The notes beneath the pieces were generated by a model. The model made no database searches and was not told where the DNA came from. It saw only the letters and a program-made list of their open reading frames with translations. The position numbers were made by a program, and so were the translations under genes. This document shows positions 17,382 to 26,349 of a stretch of 64,000 bases of DNA, one piece after another. This stretch comes from Chitinophaga sp. CB10 (GTDB lineage Bacteria > Bacteroidota > Bacteroidia > Chitinophagales > Chitinophagaceae), in NCBI GenBank assembly GCA_001870995.2, contig MLAV02000005.1:124001-188000 (forward strand). The letters are read 5' to 3'. Position 1 is the stretch's first letter. Each line of letters begins with the position of its first letter.

Positions 17382-20300
17382 TTAGTCAAATTTCAGATCC
17401 AGACCCAGACCGCGTAACTCGTGGATCAATACGTTGAAGGACTCAGGCACGCCGGCTTTCGGAATGTTGTCGCCTTTCACAATTGATTCATAAGCTTTCG
17501 CACGACCTACGATATCATCTGATTTAATAGTAAGCAGTTCCTGCAGGATATTGGCAGCACCATATGCTTCCAGTGCCCATACCTCCATCTCACCAAAACG
17601 CTGACCACCAAACTGTGCCTTACCACCCAGCGGTTGCTGTGTAATGAGGGAGTATGGTCCGATAGAACGCGCGTGCATTTTATCGTCCACCATGTGGCTC
17701 AGTTTCAGCATGTAGATCACGCCTACGGTAGCTTTCTGGTGGAAGCGGTCTCCGGTTTCACCATCGTAGAGATAAGTGTGACCGAAGCTTGGCAGACCGG
17801 CTTCGTTGATATAGGATGCAATTTCTTCAGTGGTAGCACCATCAAAGATTGGAGTAGCGAAGCGTACGCCCAGTTTCAGACCTGCCCAACCCAATACGGT
17901 TTCGTAGATCTGTCCGAGGTTCATACGGGAAGGTACCCCGAGTGGGTTCAGTACGATATCCAGTGGTGTACCATCTTCCAGGAACGGCATGTCTTCATCA
18001 CGCACGATCTTGGCAACGATACCCTTGTTACCGTGACGTCCCGCCATTTTATCACCTACTTTCAACTTACGTTTGCTGGCCAGGTACACCTTCGCCAGTT
18101 TGAGTACGCCGGCAGGGAGCTCGTCACCGATGGAGATGTTGAATTTCTCGCGTTTGTAACGGCCCAGCTCTTCGTTGTACTTGATATTGTAGTTGTGCAG
18201 CAGGGTGTTGATCTGGTCGTTGGTTACCTCGTCGGTAGTCCAACCCAGCGGATTTACGTTTTGGAAATCGATGTTTACCAGGTTTTTAGGAGAGAATTTA
18301 GATCCTTTGGAGATCAGAACTTCGCCGTAAGTATTGGTAACGCCCTGAGAGGTTTTGTCTTTCAACAGTACCTGCAGTTTGCTCATCAGTACTTCCAGCA
18401 GATCTTCCTCGTTTTTCTGGTGTACTTTTTCCAGTTTCTCCAGGGCCGCTTTTTCACGGGTTTTGGAGTTTTTATCTTTCTTGGCGCGGCTGAACAGTTT
18501 TTTATCGATCACCACACCTTCAGTGGATGGAGGTGCTTTCAGGGAAGCGTCTTTCGCATCGGAGGCCTTATCACCGAAGATAGCGCGGAGCAGTTTTTCT
18601 TCAGGAGAAGGATCAGATTCGCCACGAGGCGTGATTTTACCGATCAGGATATCGCCTTCTTTAATGTGAGCGCCCACACGGATGATACCGTTCTGGTCGA
18701 GGTCTTTGGTAGCCTCTTCACTTACGTTAGGGATATCCGGGGTCAGTTCTTCCTCACCCAGTTTAGTATCGCGAACTTCGAGTTCATATTCATCGATGTG
18801 GATGGAGGTAAAGAGGTCTTCACGTGCAACACGTTCAGAGATTACGATCGCATCCTCAAAGTTGTAACCTTTCCAAGGCATGAACGCCACTTTCATGTTG
18901 CGTCCGAGTGCCAGTTCACCGCCGCGGGTAGCGTAACCTTCGGTTAAGAAGTCGCCTGGTTCCACGCGCTGACCTTTCTTCACACAAGGTTTCAGGTTGA
19001 TACAGGTAGACTGGTTGGTTTTAACGAATTTGGTCAGGTTGTACACAACGAGATCATCTTCGAAGCTCACCAGTTTCTGCATTTCATCGCGTTCGTAGCG
19101 AACGTGGATTTCTCTTGCATCCACAAATTCCACCACGCCTTTACCTTCAGCCGTCACCTGCAGGCGGGAGTCGCGTGCAGCTTTCGCTTCCAGGCCGGTA
19201 CCTACGATAGGCACTTCCGGGTTGATCAGCGGAACGGCCTGGCGTTGCATGTTTGATCCCATCAGCGCACGGTTGGCGTCATCATGTTCCAGGAACGGAA
19301 TCAGTGATGCAGACAGACCTACGATCTGGTTAGGCGCAACGTCCATGAATTCCACTTCCTCTTTATCGAGGATTGGGAAGTCGCCGGTTTCGCGGGATTT
19401 TACTTTATCGTTGATGAAGTTTCCTTTATCATCGAGCGGGGCGTTTGCCTGCGCGATTTTCACGGAATCTTCTTCTTCAGCGCTGAGGAATTCCACTTTG
19501 CTCATATCCACTTTACCGTTGGTTACTTTACGGTAAGGCGTTTCGATGAAGCCCATTTCGTTCACTTTAGCGTGTACGCAAAGGGTGGAGATCAGACCGA
19601 TGTTTGGACCTTCCGGGGTTTCGATGGTACACAGACGGCCGTAGTGGCTATAGTGTACGTCACGCACCTCGAAGCCTGCTCTTTCGCGGCTCAGACCACC
19701 AGGTCCGAGAGCGGAGATACGACGTTTGTGCGTGATCTCGGAGAGCGGGTTGGTTTGATCCAGGAACTGTGACAGCTGGGAGGTACCGAAGAAGGAGTTG
19801 ATAACGGAAGACAGGGTCCTCGCGTTGATCAGGTCTACCGGGGTAAACACCTCGTTGTCACGCACGTTCATTCTTTCGCGGATGGTACGTGCCATACGCG
19901 CCAGACCAACGCCAAACTGAGCATATAACTGCTCGCCCACGGTACGTACACGACGGTTGGACAGGTGATCGATATCGTCGATCTCTGCTTTACTGTTGGT
20001 GAGTTGTACCAGGTATTTGATGATGGCGATGATATCTTCCTTCGTGAGGACTTTCATATCCAGCGGCGTAGGAAGACCGAGTTTTCTGTTGATTTTGTAA
20101 CGACCAACATCTCCGAGATCGTAACGTTTATCGGAGAAGAATAATTTATCGATGATACCCCTTGCTGTTTCATCATCCGGCGCATCGGCACCGCGCAGCT
20201 GGCGGTAGATGTGCTGAACGGCTTCCAGTTCGGAGTTAGATGTATCCTTATTTAATGTATTGTAGATGATGGAGAAGTCGCCGCTTACCTCTTCTTTTTG

Positions 20301-21191
20301 AACGAATACGGATTTCAGGCCCATATCCACGATGGTTTCGATGTTTTCTTCATCGAGGATGCTATCGCGTTCGAGCATGATTTCGTTACGTTCGATACTC
20401 ACTACTTCACCGGTATCTTCATCCACAAAGTCTTCCACCCAGCTTCTCAGCACGCGTGCAGCCAGTTTTTTCCCTGCGTATTTTTCGAGAGATTTTTTAT
20501 CTGCCTTCACTTCATCCGCCATGCCAAACAGCTGGAGGATGTCCTTATCTGTTTCATAGCCAATGGCACGTAACAGGGTGGTAACCGGGAATTTCTTCTT
20601 ACGGTCAATGTAAGCGTACATCACGTTGTTGATGTCCGTTGCAAACTCCATCCACGCGCCCTTGAACGGAATTACCCTAGCAGAGTAAATCTTGGTTCCG
20701 TTCGGATGTATGGATTGACCAAAGAAAACACCAGGAGAGCGGTGCAGCTGTGATACAACTACGCGCTCAGCACCATTGATAACGAAAGTACCTCTTGGGG
20801 TCATGTAGGGGATGTTACCCAGGAACACATCCTGCACAATAGTCTGGAAATCCACATGCTCCTCGTCGTTACAGCTGAGGCGGAGTTTCGCCTTCAGTGG
20901 AACGGAATAGGTAAGCCCACGCTCAATACATTCCTCGATGGTATAACGCGGAGGATCAACGAAGTAGTCCAGGAACTCCAGATTGAAGATATTACGCGTA
21001 TCCGTAATCGGGAAGTTCTCTTTAAATACTTTAAAAAGGCCTTCGTTATTTCGCTTGTCTGGTGTGGTTTCTAATTGGAAGAAATCCTTGAAAGATTGGA
21101 TTTGGATAGCCAACAGATCCGGTGTCTCAGTAACTTGTTTGATCTTTCCAAAATTTACTCTTTCGTTTGTTTGGGCTTTTTTTAGAGACAT
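17382..21191 (-). CDS. rpoB: DNA-directed RNA polymerase subunit beta
   Basis: This 1269-residue RNA polymerase beta subunit has the rifampicin-pocket region SQFLDQTNPLSEITHKRRISALGPGG with the usual sensitive residues. The C-terminal clamp motif GGQRFGEMEVWALEAYGAA and the DKMAGRHGNKG segment are present. The N-terminus reads MSLKKAQTNERVNFGKI, typical of Bacteroidota. It lies 219 bases downstream of rplL, and that gap holds an attenuator-like pair of hairpins. Confidence 0.99.
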   Translation of the reverse strand: MSLKKAQTNERVNFGKIKQVTETPDLLAIQIQSFKDFFQLETTPDKRNNEGLFKVFKENFPITDTRNIFNLEFLDYFVDPPRYTIEECIERGLTYSVPLKAKLRLSCNDEEHVDFQTIVQDVFLGNIPYMTPRGTFVINGAERVVVSQLHRSPGVFFGQSIHPNGTKIYSARVIPFKGAWMEFATDINNVMYAYIDRKKKFPVTTLLRAIGYETDKDILQLFGMADEVKADKKSLEKYAGKKLAARVLRSWVEDFVDEDTGEVVSIERNEIMLERDSILDEENIETIVDMGLKSVFVQKEEVSGDFSIIYNTLNKDTSNSELEAVQHIYRQLRGADAPDDETARGIIDKLFFSDKRYDLGDVGRYKINRKLGLPTPLDMKVLTKEDIIAIIKYLVQLTNSKAEIDDIDHLSNRRVRTVGEQLYAQFGVGLARMARTIRERMNVRDNEVFTPVDLINARTLSSVINSFFGTSQLSQFLDQTNPLSEITHKRRISALGPGGLSRERAGFEVRDVHYSHYGRLCTIETPEGPNIGLISTLCVHAKVNEMGFIETPYRKVTNGKVDMSKVEFLSAEEEDSVKIAQANAPLDDKGNFINDKVKSRETGDFPILDKEEVEFMDVAPNQIVGLSASLIPFLEHDDANRALMGSNMQRQAVPLINPEVPIVGTGLEAKAARDSRLQVTAEGKGVVEFVDAREIHVRYERDEMQKLVSFEDDLVVYNLTKFVKTNQSTCINLKPCVKKGQRVEPGDFLTEGYATRGGELALGRNMKVAFMPWKGYNFEDAIVISERVAREDLFTSIHIDEYELEVRDTKLGEEELTPDIPNVSEEATKDLDQNGIIRVGAHIKEGDILIGKITPRGESDPSPEEKLLRAIFGDKASDAKDASLKAPPSTEGVVIDKKLFSRAKKDKNSKTREKAALEKLEKVHQKNEEDLLEVLMSKLQVLLKDKTSQGVTNTYGEVLISKGSKFSPKNLVNIDFQNVNPLGWTTDEVTNDQINTLLHNYNIKYNEELGRYKREKFNISIGDELPAGVLKLAKVYLASKRKLKVGDKMAGRHGNKGIVAKIVRDEDMPFLEDGTPLDIVLNPLGVPSRMNLGQIYETVLGWAGLKLGVRFATPIFDGATTEEIASYINEAGLPSFGHTYLYDGETGDRFHQKATVGVIYMLKLSHMVDDKMHARSIGPYSLITQQPLGGKAQFGGQRFGEMEVWALEAYGAANILQELLTIKSDDIVGRAKAYESIVKGDNIPKAGVPESFNVLIHELRGLGLDLKFD

Positions 21192-21329
21192 ATTCGAAGT
21201 TAGCAGTTATATGACTTGTAAGAATTAGGGAAATTAAGGTTTCTTTGCCAATATCCCATCGTATTAAAATTTGCCTCTTGCACATTGTCAAATTCACTCA
21301 TGTGATTCCCTATTTTGACTCTCTGAAAA

Positions 21330-21380
21330 AGACACTTTCCCAAAGGGAATAAGGCCAAAAGTGCTGTGCGCACTTTTGAC
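21330..21380 (-). promoter_or_regulatory. rplL-rpoB intergenic attenuator-like hairpins
   Basis: On the minus strand an AAAAGTGC/GCACTTTT stem (21357-21364 with 21370-21377) is followed by a second hairpin TTCCC-TTT-GGGAA and then, a few bases later, a short T-run. In many bacteria this gap carries a partial terminator that lowers rpoBC output relative to ribosomal proteins. The same role is inferred here from position and structure. Confidence 0.6.
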
Positions 21381-21410
21381 CTTTAAAAGATGTATATCTT
21401 AAGCAAAGAA

Positions 21411-21782
21411 TTACTGAATTTCAACTTCAGCACCAGCTTCAGTCAGCTTAGCTTTCAGATCTTCTGCTTCAGCTTTGCTAACGCCTTCTTTTACTGATTT
21501 AGGAGCGCCGTCAACCAGTTCTTTCGCTTCTTTCAGACCGAGACCAGTCAGATCTTTTACAACCTTAACTACGTTCAGTTTGCTAGCGCCTGCAGATTTC
21601 AGGATAACGTTGAAAGCAGTTTTCTCTTCTACAGCTGCACCACCTTCGCCACCGCCAGATACTACTACAGCAGCAGCTGCTGGTTCGATACCATATTCAG
21701 TTTTCAGTACATCTGCGAGTTCCTGAACTTCCTTAACAGTTAAACCTACTAATTGTTCGGCTAATGCTTTTACGTCTGCCAT
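21411..21782 (-). CDS. rplL: 50S ribosomal protein L7/L12 (bL12)
   Basis: This 123-residue stalk protein consists of an N-terminal dimerisation helix region (ADVKALAEQLVGLTVKEVQEL), an Ala/Gly-rich hinge, and the C-terminal factor-binding domain with KVVKDLTGLGLKEAKELVD. It recruits GTPase factors such as the EF-Tu encoded about 8 kb away. Its position after rplJ is canonical. Confidence 0.98.
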   Translation of the reverse strand: MADVKALAEQLVGLTVKEVQELADVLKTEYGIEPAAAAVVVSGGGEGGAAVEEKTAFNVILKSAGASKLNVVKVVKDLTGLGLKEAKELVDGAPKSVKEGVSKAEAEDLKAKLTEAGAEVEIQ

Positions 21783-21877
21783 TTTATAAAAATTTAGATA
21801 TTTTTTTTGTAATTGTTGTTAATTATATATTATGACTTGGAAGCCAATGTGTTGTGGGGAGATATTTCTCCCAAAGA

Positions 21878-22399
21878 TTACTCTGCTGCTGGTGCTTCGC
21901 CACCTTCGTTTTTGCCTTTCTCGAGGAGAGCAGCAATAACGCGTTTTGCAGGAGACTGGAGGAGTCCGATAACTTCGCCAATGAGTTCGTTCTTGGTTTT
22001 GATCTCGGTCAGCGCTTTCAGCTGGTTGTCGCCGATGAAGATTTCGTCAGCAACGAAAGCAGCTTTCAGTACTGGTTTTTCCAGTTTGTTGTTAGCTTTA
22101 CGGAAAGAAGAGATGATTACAGCTGGTTCTTTTGGAGAATCAGAGAACATCAGGGCAGTTACGCCGTGCAGAGAATCGTAGATACCTGCGTATTTTTCAG
22201 CATCCAGGGATTCCAGCGCCTTCTTAATCAGGGTGTTTTTAGCAACCTTCATTTCCACGTTCTTGTCGAAGCACACTCTTCTCAGGTCGTTCACCTGTGC
22301 AACAGTCAGTGATTCGGTGTTAGTAACGTAGAAGTTGCTGTATTGAGAGAACTTGCCTTTCAGCAGTTCGATCACTTCATTTTTTTGATCTTTATTCAT
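21878..22399 (-). CDS. rplJ: 50S ribosomal protein L10 (uL10)
   Basis: This 173-residue protein forms the base of the ribosomal stalk and binds L7/L12 dimers through its C-terminal helix. The N-terminal motif NKDQKNEVIELLKGKFSQYS and RRVCFDKNVEMKVAKNTLIKKAL (RNA-binding part) fit uL10. In other bacteria L10-L12 binds its own leader to repress translation. The 60-base rplA-rplJ gap is short, so such an element would have to reach into rplA. Confidence 0.97.
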   Translation of the reverse strand: MNKDQKNEVIELLKGKFSQYSNFYVTNTESLTVAQVNDLRRVCFDKNVEMKVAKNTLIKKALESLDAEKYAGIYDSLHGVTALMFSDSPKEPAVIISSFRKANNKLEKPVLKAAFVADEIFIGDNQLKALTEIKTKNELIGEVIGLLQSPAKRVIAALLEKGKNEGGEAPAAE

Positions 22400-22459
22400 A
22401 TTATTACGTTTGCAGCTAGCCTATACCCTCGCGAACAAAGGCTACACACTCGTGATCAA

Positions 22460-23149
22460 TTAGTTTTGAACAGATTTAGTGTCGATAGCGATACCAGGGC
22501 TCATAGTAGCAGCCATGGACAGACCTTTCAGGTAAGTACCTTTAGCGGTAGCTGGTTTCAGCTTGATGATAGCATTGATCAGTTCCAGTGTGTTCTGCTC
22601 AATTTTCTCAACACCGAAGGATACACGACCGATAGAAGCGTGGATGATACCAGCTTTATCAACCTTGAAGGAAATTTTACCGCCTTTAACATCGTTTACA
22701 GCTGCTGCCACGTCGTTAGTAACAGTACCGGTTTTAGGGTTAGGCATCAGGTTACGGGGACCTAAGATTTTACCCAGTTTACCGATTTTAGGCATCACAG
22801 CAGGTGTAGCTACGATAACGTCAACATCAGTCCAACCGCCTTCAATCTTAGTGATGAATTCGTCCAGACCTACGTAATCTGCGCCAGCTTCTTTTGCAGC
22901 CGCTTCTTTATCAGGGGTGCAAAGTACCAACACTCTTTTGGTTTTACCAGTACCGTGAGGAAGCGTTACGGAACCACGGATAGCCTGGTCAGCTTTCTTA
23001 GGATCAACGCCTAAGCGGATATGAACATCGACAGAAGAGTCGAATTTAGTGCAATTAATTTCTTTTACCAAGCTGGAAGCTTCTTTCAGGGTGTACTGTT
23101 TGTTTTTGTCCACCTTTGCTTCAGCTACTTTTCTTTTTTTAGTCGCCAT
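22460..23149 (-). CDS. rplA: 50S ribosomal protein L1 (uL1)
   Basis: This 229-residue protein is the L1 stalk of the large subunit, which moves deacylated tRNA from the E site. The family signature region with KKVLVLCTPDKEAAAKEAGADYVG, then MPKIGKLGKILGPRNLMPNPKTGT is intact. In E. coli L1 represses the rplK-rplA mRNA. The gene follows rplK after 43 bases. Confidence 0.98.
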   Translation of the reverse strand: MATKKRKVAEAKVDKNKQYTLKEASSLVKEINCTKFDSSVDVHIRLGVDPKKADQAIRGSVTLPHGTGKTKRVLVLCTPDKEAAAKEAGADYVGLDEFITKIEGGWTDVDVIVATPAVMPKIGKLGKILGPRNLMPNPKTGTVTNDVAAAVNDVKGGKISFKVDKAGIIHASIGRVSFGVEKIEQNTLELINAIIKLKPATAKGTYLKGLSMAATMSPGIAIDTKSVQN

Positions 23150-23192
23150 TTGTCAAAATGATTTTAAGTCCTGCCTTAACAGGGTGAAACAA

Positions 23193-23636
23193 TTAGTTTT
23201 CCCAAGGAGCTTTACCTTCTACAGTAATACCCATGCTACGTGCAGTACCTGCAACCATGCTCATCGCACTGTGCAGTGTGAAGCAGTTCAGATCAGGCAT
23301 TTTGTCCTGAGCAATAGCTTCAACCTGCGCCCAGGTCACTTTACCCACCTTGTTACGGTTAGGCTCTTTAGAACCACTTTGCAGTTTGGCAGCTTCCTTC
23401 AGCTGAACCGGAGCCGGAGGAGTCTTAATTACGAAGTCAAATGATTTGTCAGTGTAAACAGTCAGCAACACAGGCAGTACTTTACCCATTTTATCCTGGG
23501 TACGCGCATTGAACTGTTTGCAAAACTCCATGATGTTCACACCTTTAGAACCCAGAGCAGGTCCGATTGGAGGAGCAGGGTTGGCTTGGCCGCCTTTTAC
23601 CTGCAATTTCACGTACGTTGCGATCTCTTTTGCCAT
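23193..23636 (-). CDS. rplK: 50S ribosomal protein L11 (uL11)
   Basis: This 147-residue protein forms the GTPase-associated centre with 23S rRNA. The N-terminus KLQVKGGQANPAPPIGPALG is the L11 signature, and the C-terminal rRNA-binding domain ends in VAGTARSMGITVEG. It is the first gene of the rpl-rpo operon. Unusually it is not next to nusG: four transglutaminase-like genes lie between them, and rplK has its own promoter. Confidence 0.98.
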   Translation of the reverse strand: MAKEIATYVKLQVKGGQANPAPPIGPALGSKGVNIMEFCKQFNARTQDKMGKVLPVLLTVYTDKSFDFVIKTPPAPVQLKEAAKLQSGSKEPNRNKVGKVTWAQVEAIAQDKMPDLNCFTLHSAMSMVAGTARSMGITVEGKAPWEN

Positions 23637-23725
23637 ACTTTATTATTTAATTTGGTTAAGCGCCCTCTGCCAAAACAGAAGGCTCCCAAAACTAAAAGGA
23701 CGAAAATAACCTTTTAAACGGGATG

Positions 23726-23757
23726 CAAAGGTATATAATAATATCAACTCGCCAAAA
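23726..23757 (-). promoter_or_regulatory. promoter of the rplK-rplA-rplJ-rplL-rpoB-rpoC operon
   Basis: The minus strand carries -7 TACCTTTG (23726-23733) and a -33 CTTTTTGG block (from 23752) with 19 bp between TTG and TA, an exact fit to the Bacteroidota consensus. It gives a leader of about 80 bases before rplK, so the operon can be expressed independently of the transglutaminase-like genes upstream. Confidence 0.75.
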
Positions 23758-23856
23758 AGTATTTGAATTTGGGCATTCTTTTTGCTACCAGAAGGGATTT
23801 TTTTACAAATCTATTGCATTCCCCAAATTTTTTCCTTATATGCGAAGCCTGCAAAG

Positions 23857-25032
23857 TTAAGACTTATTAGCCACATCTGCATAAAATAATGACCGGCGCT
23901 TCGATTTCTCTGTTTTCAGATACCGGCTGACGAACTGATCAGCAGCTTTTATCCTGGCGCGGATTTCTTCCACCGCGGCGCCCAGCTCCCGCAAATTGTC
24001 CGCCATGGCGGCATCCCTGCCCTGCATAGCTTCGATGCGCTTGTTCAGGTCCTCTACCCTGCCCACCTGGGCATCCATCATCTTCCTGACCGCCGAATCC
24101 GGTTTTTCCGGCAAAAACTCACTGTTTTTGAAAGAAACGTACTCATTATACCACTTTACCAGCTCAGTATAGTCGGCATGAGCCGCGTTAAACCGGTCCA
24201 CCAGCTGATTCCGTTCCTCTATCTCCCGGTTGGCTGCCAGCACCTGCACGGTTTGACGCAGCCAGTCCAGCTCCGCCATCACGAACGGATTAGCGGCGGC
24301 GCCATAGCGCTCTATCCTGGCCAGGGCTCCGGCCAAACGCTCCAGGCGGGGCTGACGCAGGTATTTATTAATCGTATCATTGAAATTGAACACAGGCCCG
24401 TTTTGCCTGGAAACGCCAGCTTCGTCGTGCCGCACCGGGTTTGCCAGGCATTGCCACATTGGATCAAACGGGATGTGGCGCTTCACTGCGACCCGGGGCG
24501 GCACCTGGAACCAGTCCCAGCTCAGCCTGGGCGTAAAGCGGGCGCCATCTACCGTGCCGGCTCCCCATGTTGGGTCCGTAATAGTCCACTGGCCCCCGTT
24601 TTTCACCACCACCCAATCGTGCGCGCCTGCAGGCGCTATATTTCCGTTCTCCAAACAATACCCGTTTACCGTAAAGGCCAAAATACCGGCCTCCTGGCAT
24701 ACCCGGGCATACAAGCTGGCGTAATCCGCAGCGATGCCGGTCCTGGTTTGTAAGACCTGCTGCAATACTGCCGCAGTATCCTTGTAGTTCTTTTGCTGGT
24801 ACCTGCCGGGCACATCGTAGGCTATATGCGTGGCGATCCAGTGGTAAAGGGCCTGCTGAAAGGCCTGGTTACTGCCAGTATGAGCTTTCAGCCACCTGGC
24901 TATACCGGCGGGAGTGCCGGTAACTGCGTCCGGAATAGACACTACAGCCGGAGCAGGTTTTGCTGGCCCGGGCGCCTGCGCGTTTGCGGACGCAACGGCC
25001 AGCAAACACGCTAATGCGATTACTATTCTCAT
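23857..25032 (-). CDS. transglutaminase-like protein, catalytic Cys replaced (paralog 1)
   Basis: This 391-residue secreted protein has a signal peptide (cleavage likely after ASANA, residue 18) and a transglutaminase-like domain at about residues 50-190. It is the fourth and last gene in transcription order of a set of tandem paralogs. Aligned with its neighbours, the His (138, AHDWV) and Asp (153, TDPTWGAG) of the Cys-His-Asp triad are kept, but the Cys position in TRTGIAADYASL is Ala101. It should therefore be inactive as a thiol enzyme and may act as a binding or regulatory pseudoenzyme. The C-terminal half is helical and probably coiled coil. The leader-peptide start ATG is unambiguous. 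Confidence 0.8.
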   Translation of the reverse strand: MRIVIALACLLAVASANAQAPGPAKPAPAVVSIPDAVTGTPAGIARWLKAHTGSNQAFQQALYHWIATHIAYDVPGRYQQKNYKDTAAVLQQVLQTRTGIAADYASLYARVCQEAGILAFTVNGYCLENGNIAPAGAHDWVVVKNGGQWTITDPTWGAGTVDGARFTPRLSWDWFQVPPRVAVKRHIPFDPMWQCLANPVRHDEAGVSRQNGPVFNFNDTINKYLRQPRLERLAGALARIERYGAAANPFVMAELDWLRQTVQVLAANREIEERNQLVDRFNAAHADYTELVKWYNEYVSFKNSEFLPEKPDSAVRKMMDAQVGRVEDLNKRIEAMQGRDAAMADNLRELGAAVEEIRARIKAADQFVSRYLKTEKSKRRSLFYADVANKS

Positions 25033-25078
25033 GTTAGGGATAATATTTGTCAGCTTCTACAGTTAATCAACGCATACC

Positions 25079-26290
25079 TTAGTTTAAGGGAATTCCCATC
25101 CAGGACATCTTATAGAAAAGGGATTTCCTGAACATCTTGCCGGTTTTCAGGTATTTGGTCACAAACGCCTGCTCCTCCGCAATCCTGTCCTTCATATCCT
25201 TGGCAGAGCGTTTTGCTTCGCTAACGGACCTGGCATTGCTCCCGTCTTCAAAAACCACTTCGTTGAGCCCTGTTACGATGGCCTCCGCATCAGCAGCCAT
25301 TTTATCCACCCACTGGCGGATTTCTGCGTCGGGTTTGGAAGGCGTGAACTGTTTGTTCTTAAACGCCACGTAGGTATTGTAGTCGTTAACCAGTTCATTA
25401 TACCGGGTGGTAGTGGCATTGAACTTTTCTGCCATTGCGTTTTGCGCCATCACTTTGGCGTTTTGGCGGCCAACGTCCAGCACCTGCAGCATATAGCTCA
25501 GCTCTGTGGAAATGTACATATTGCTGACGCCAAAGCGGCGAATTCGGTCGACCGTACTTTCGAGCCGCGCCGTGCTATCCAGTTTTTGCCAGGCGGCAAT
25601 GGTATCCGCATATGCAAATACCGGGCGGGATGCGGCTGCGGTCCAGTTGTTCTCCTTGATTTCCGTGTGGGTGTAAGGGTGATCCAGGAACTGGTACATG
25701 GGATCAAAGGGTACATGGGTTTTTATGAAGATGGCAGGGGCCACCATGAAATATTTCCACGTAAAGGAAGGATAGAACTTATTGCCGCTTACGCCGCCGG
25801 CAGCCCACGTAGGATCAACGAGGGACCATTTACCATCCACATTTACGGCTACCCAGGCATGGCTACCATCCGCGCTGAGCTGTGAGCCGTTAATGGTGTA
25901 CCCGGACACCAACATGGCAGAAATCCCGGCTTTTCGGGCAATTTCCACAAAAAGTGAGGAGTAGCCATAGCAGATAGCCTGGCGGGTGCGGAGCGTTTTC
26001 AGGGCCGCGTCCGTGGTATCCTTATAGTATTGGGGATCGTAAGTGTTGCGGGTGTCATAGGCAATGTTCTTTCCTACCCAGGCATAGATGGCTTTCAGCG
26101 CATCCGTCTGATTACTGGTATTGTTGCGTACCCAGGTGGCCATAGCCGTGGATGTCATGACTTCCGTATCCGGAATCTTTGCATAGGTTAGGGTTGGGTT
26201 GGCAGCAGGCTTGGGCTTTGTCGTCTGTGCATTGCCGGTAAATGCTGTTCCCAGCATCACCGCAATTCCCATCGCGGCAATTAATCTCAT
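25079..26290 (-). CDS. secreted transglutaminase-like protein (paralog 2)
   Basis: This 403-residue protein has a signal peptide ending near FTGNAQ (residue 21) and a transglutaminase/protease-like domain. The triad is intact: Cys107 (RQAICYGYSS), His144 (GSHAWVAV), Asp159 (LVDPTWAAGG). The shared segment THVPFDPMYQFL follows the domain, then a helical region with no known fold. Bacterial members act as peptidases or cross-linking/amidase enzymes in the periplasm; the substrate here is unknown. The gene sits 46 bases upstream of paralog 1 and 59 bases after paralog 3. Confidence 0.82.
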   Translation of the reverse strand: MRLIAAMGIAVMLGTAFTGNAQTTKPKPAANPTLTYAKIPDTEVMTSTAMATWVRNNTSNQTDALKAIYAWVGKNIAYDTRNTYDPQYYKDTTDAALKTLRTRQAICYGYSSLFVEIARKAGISAMLVSGYTINGSQLSADGSHAWVAVNVDGKWSLVDPTWAAGGVSGNKFYPSFTWKYFMVAPAIFIKTHVPFDPMYQFLDHPYTHTEIKENNWTAAASRPVFAYADTIAAWQKLDSTARLESTVDRIRRFGVSNMYISTELSYMLQVLDVGRQNAKVMAQNAMAEKFNATTTRYNELVNDYNTYVAFKNKQFTPSKPDAEIRQWVDKMAADAEAIVTGLNEVVFEDGSNARSVSEAKRSAKDMKDRIAEEQAFVTKYLKTGKMFRKSLFYKMSWMGIPLN

Positions 26291-26349
26291 AAGTTGGGTT
26301 AGTGTTTTGGTTACTGTCTGTTGATTTAAAATTGTCGCAAATATCGACT

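Noticed and set aside
17634..18947. 437-codon open frame on the plus strand
   Set aside because: It lies wholly inside rpoB on the opposite strand; its Phe/Val/His-rich product is a by-product of biased rpoB codons.
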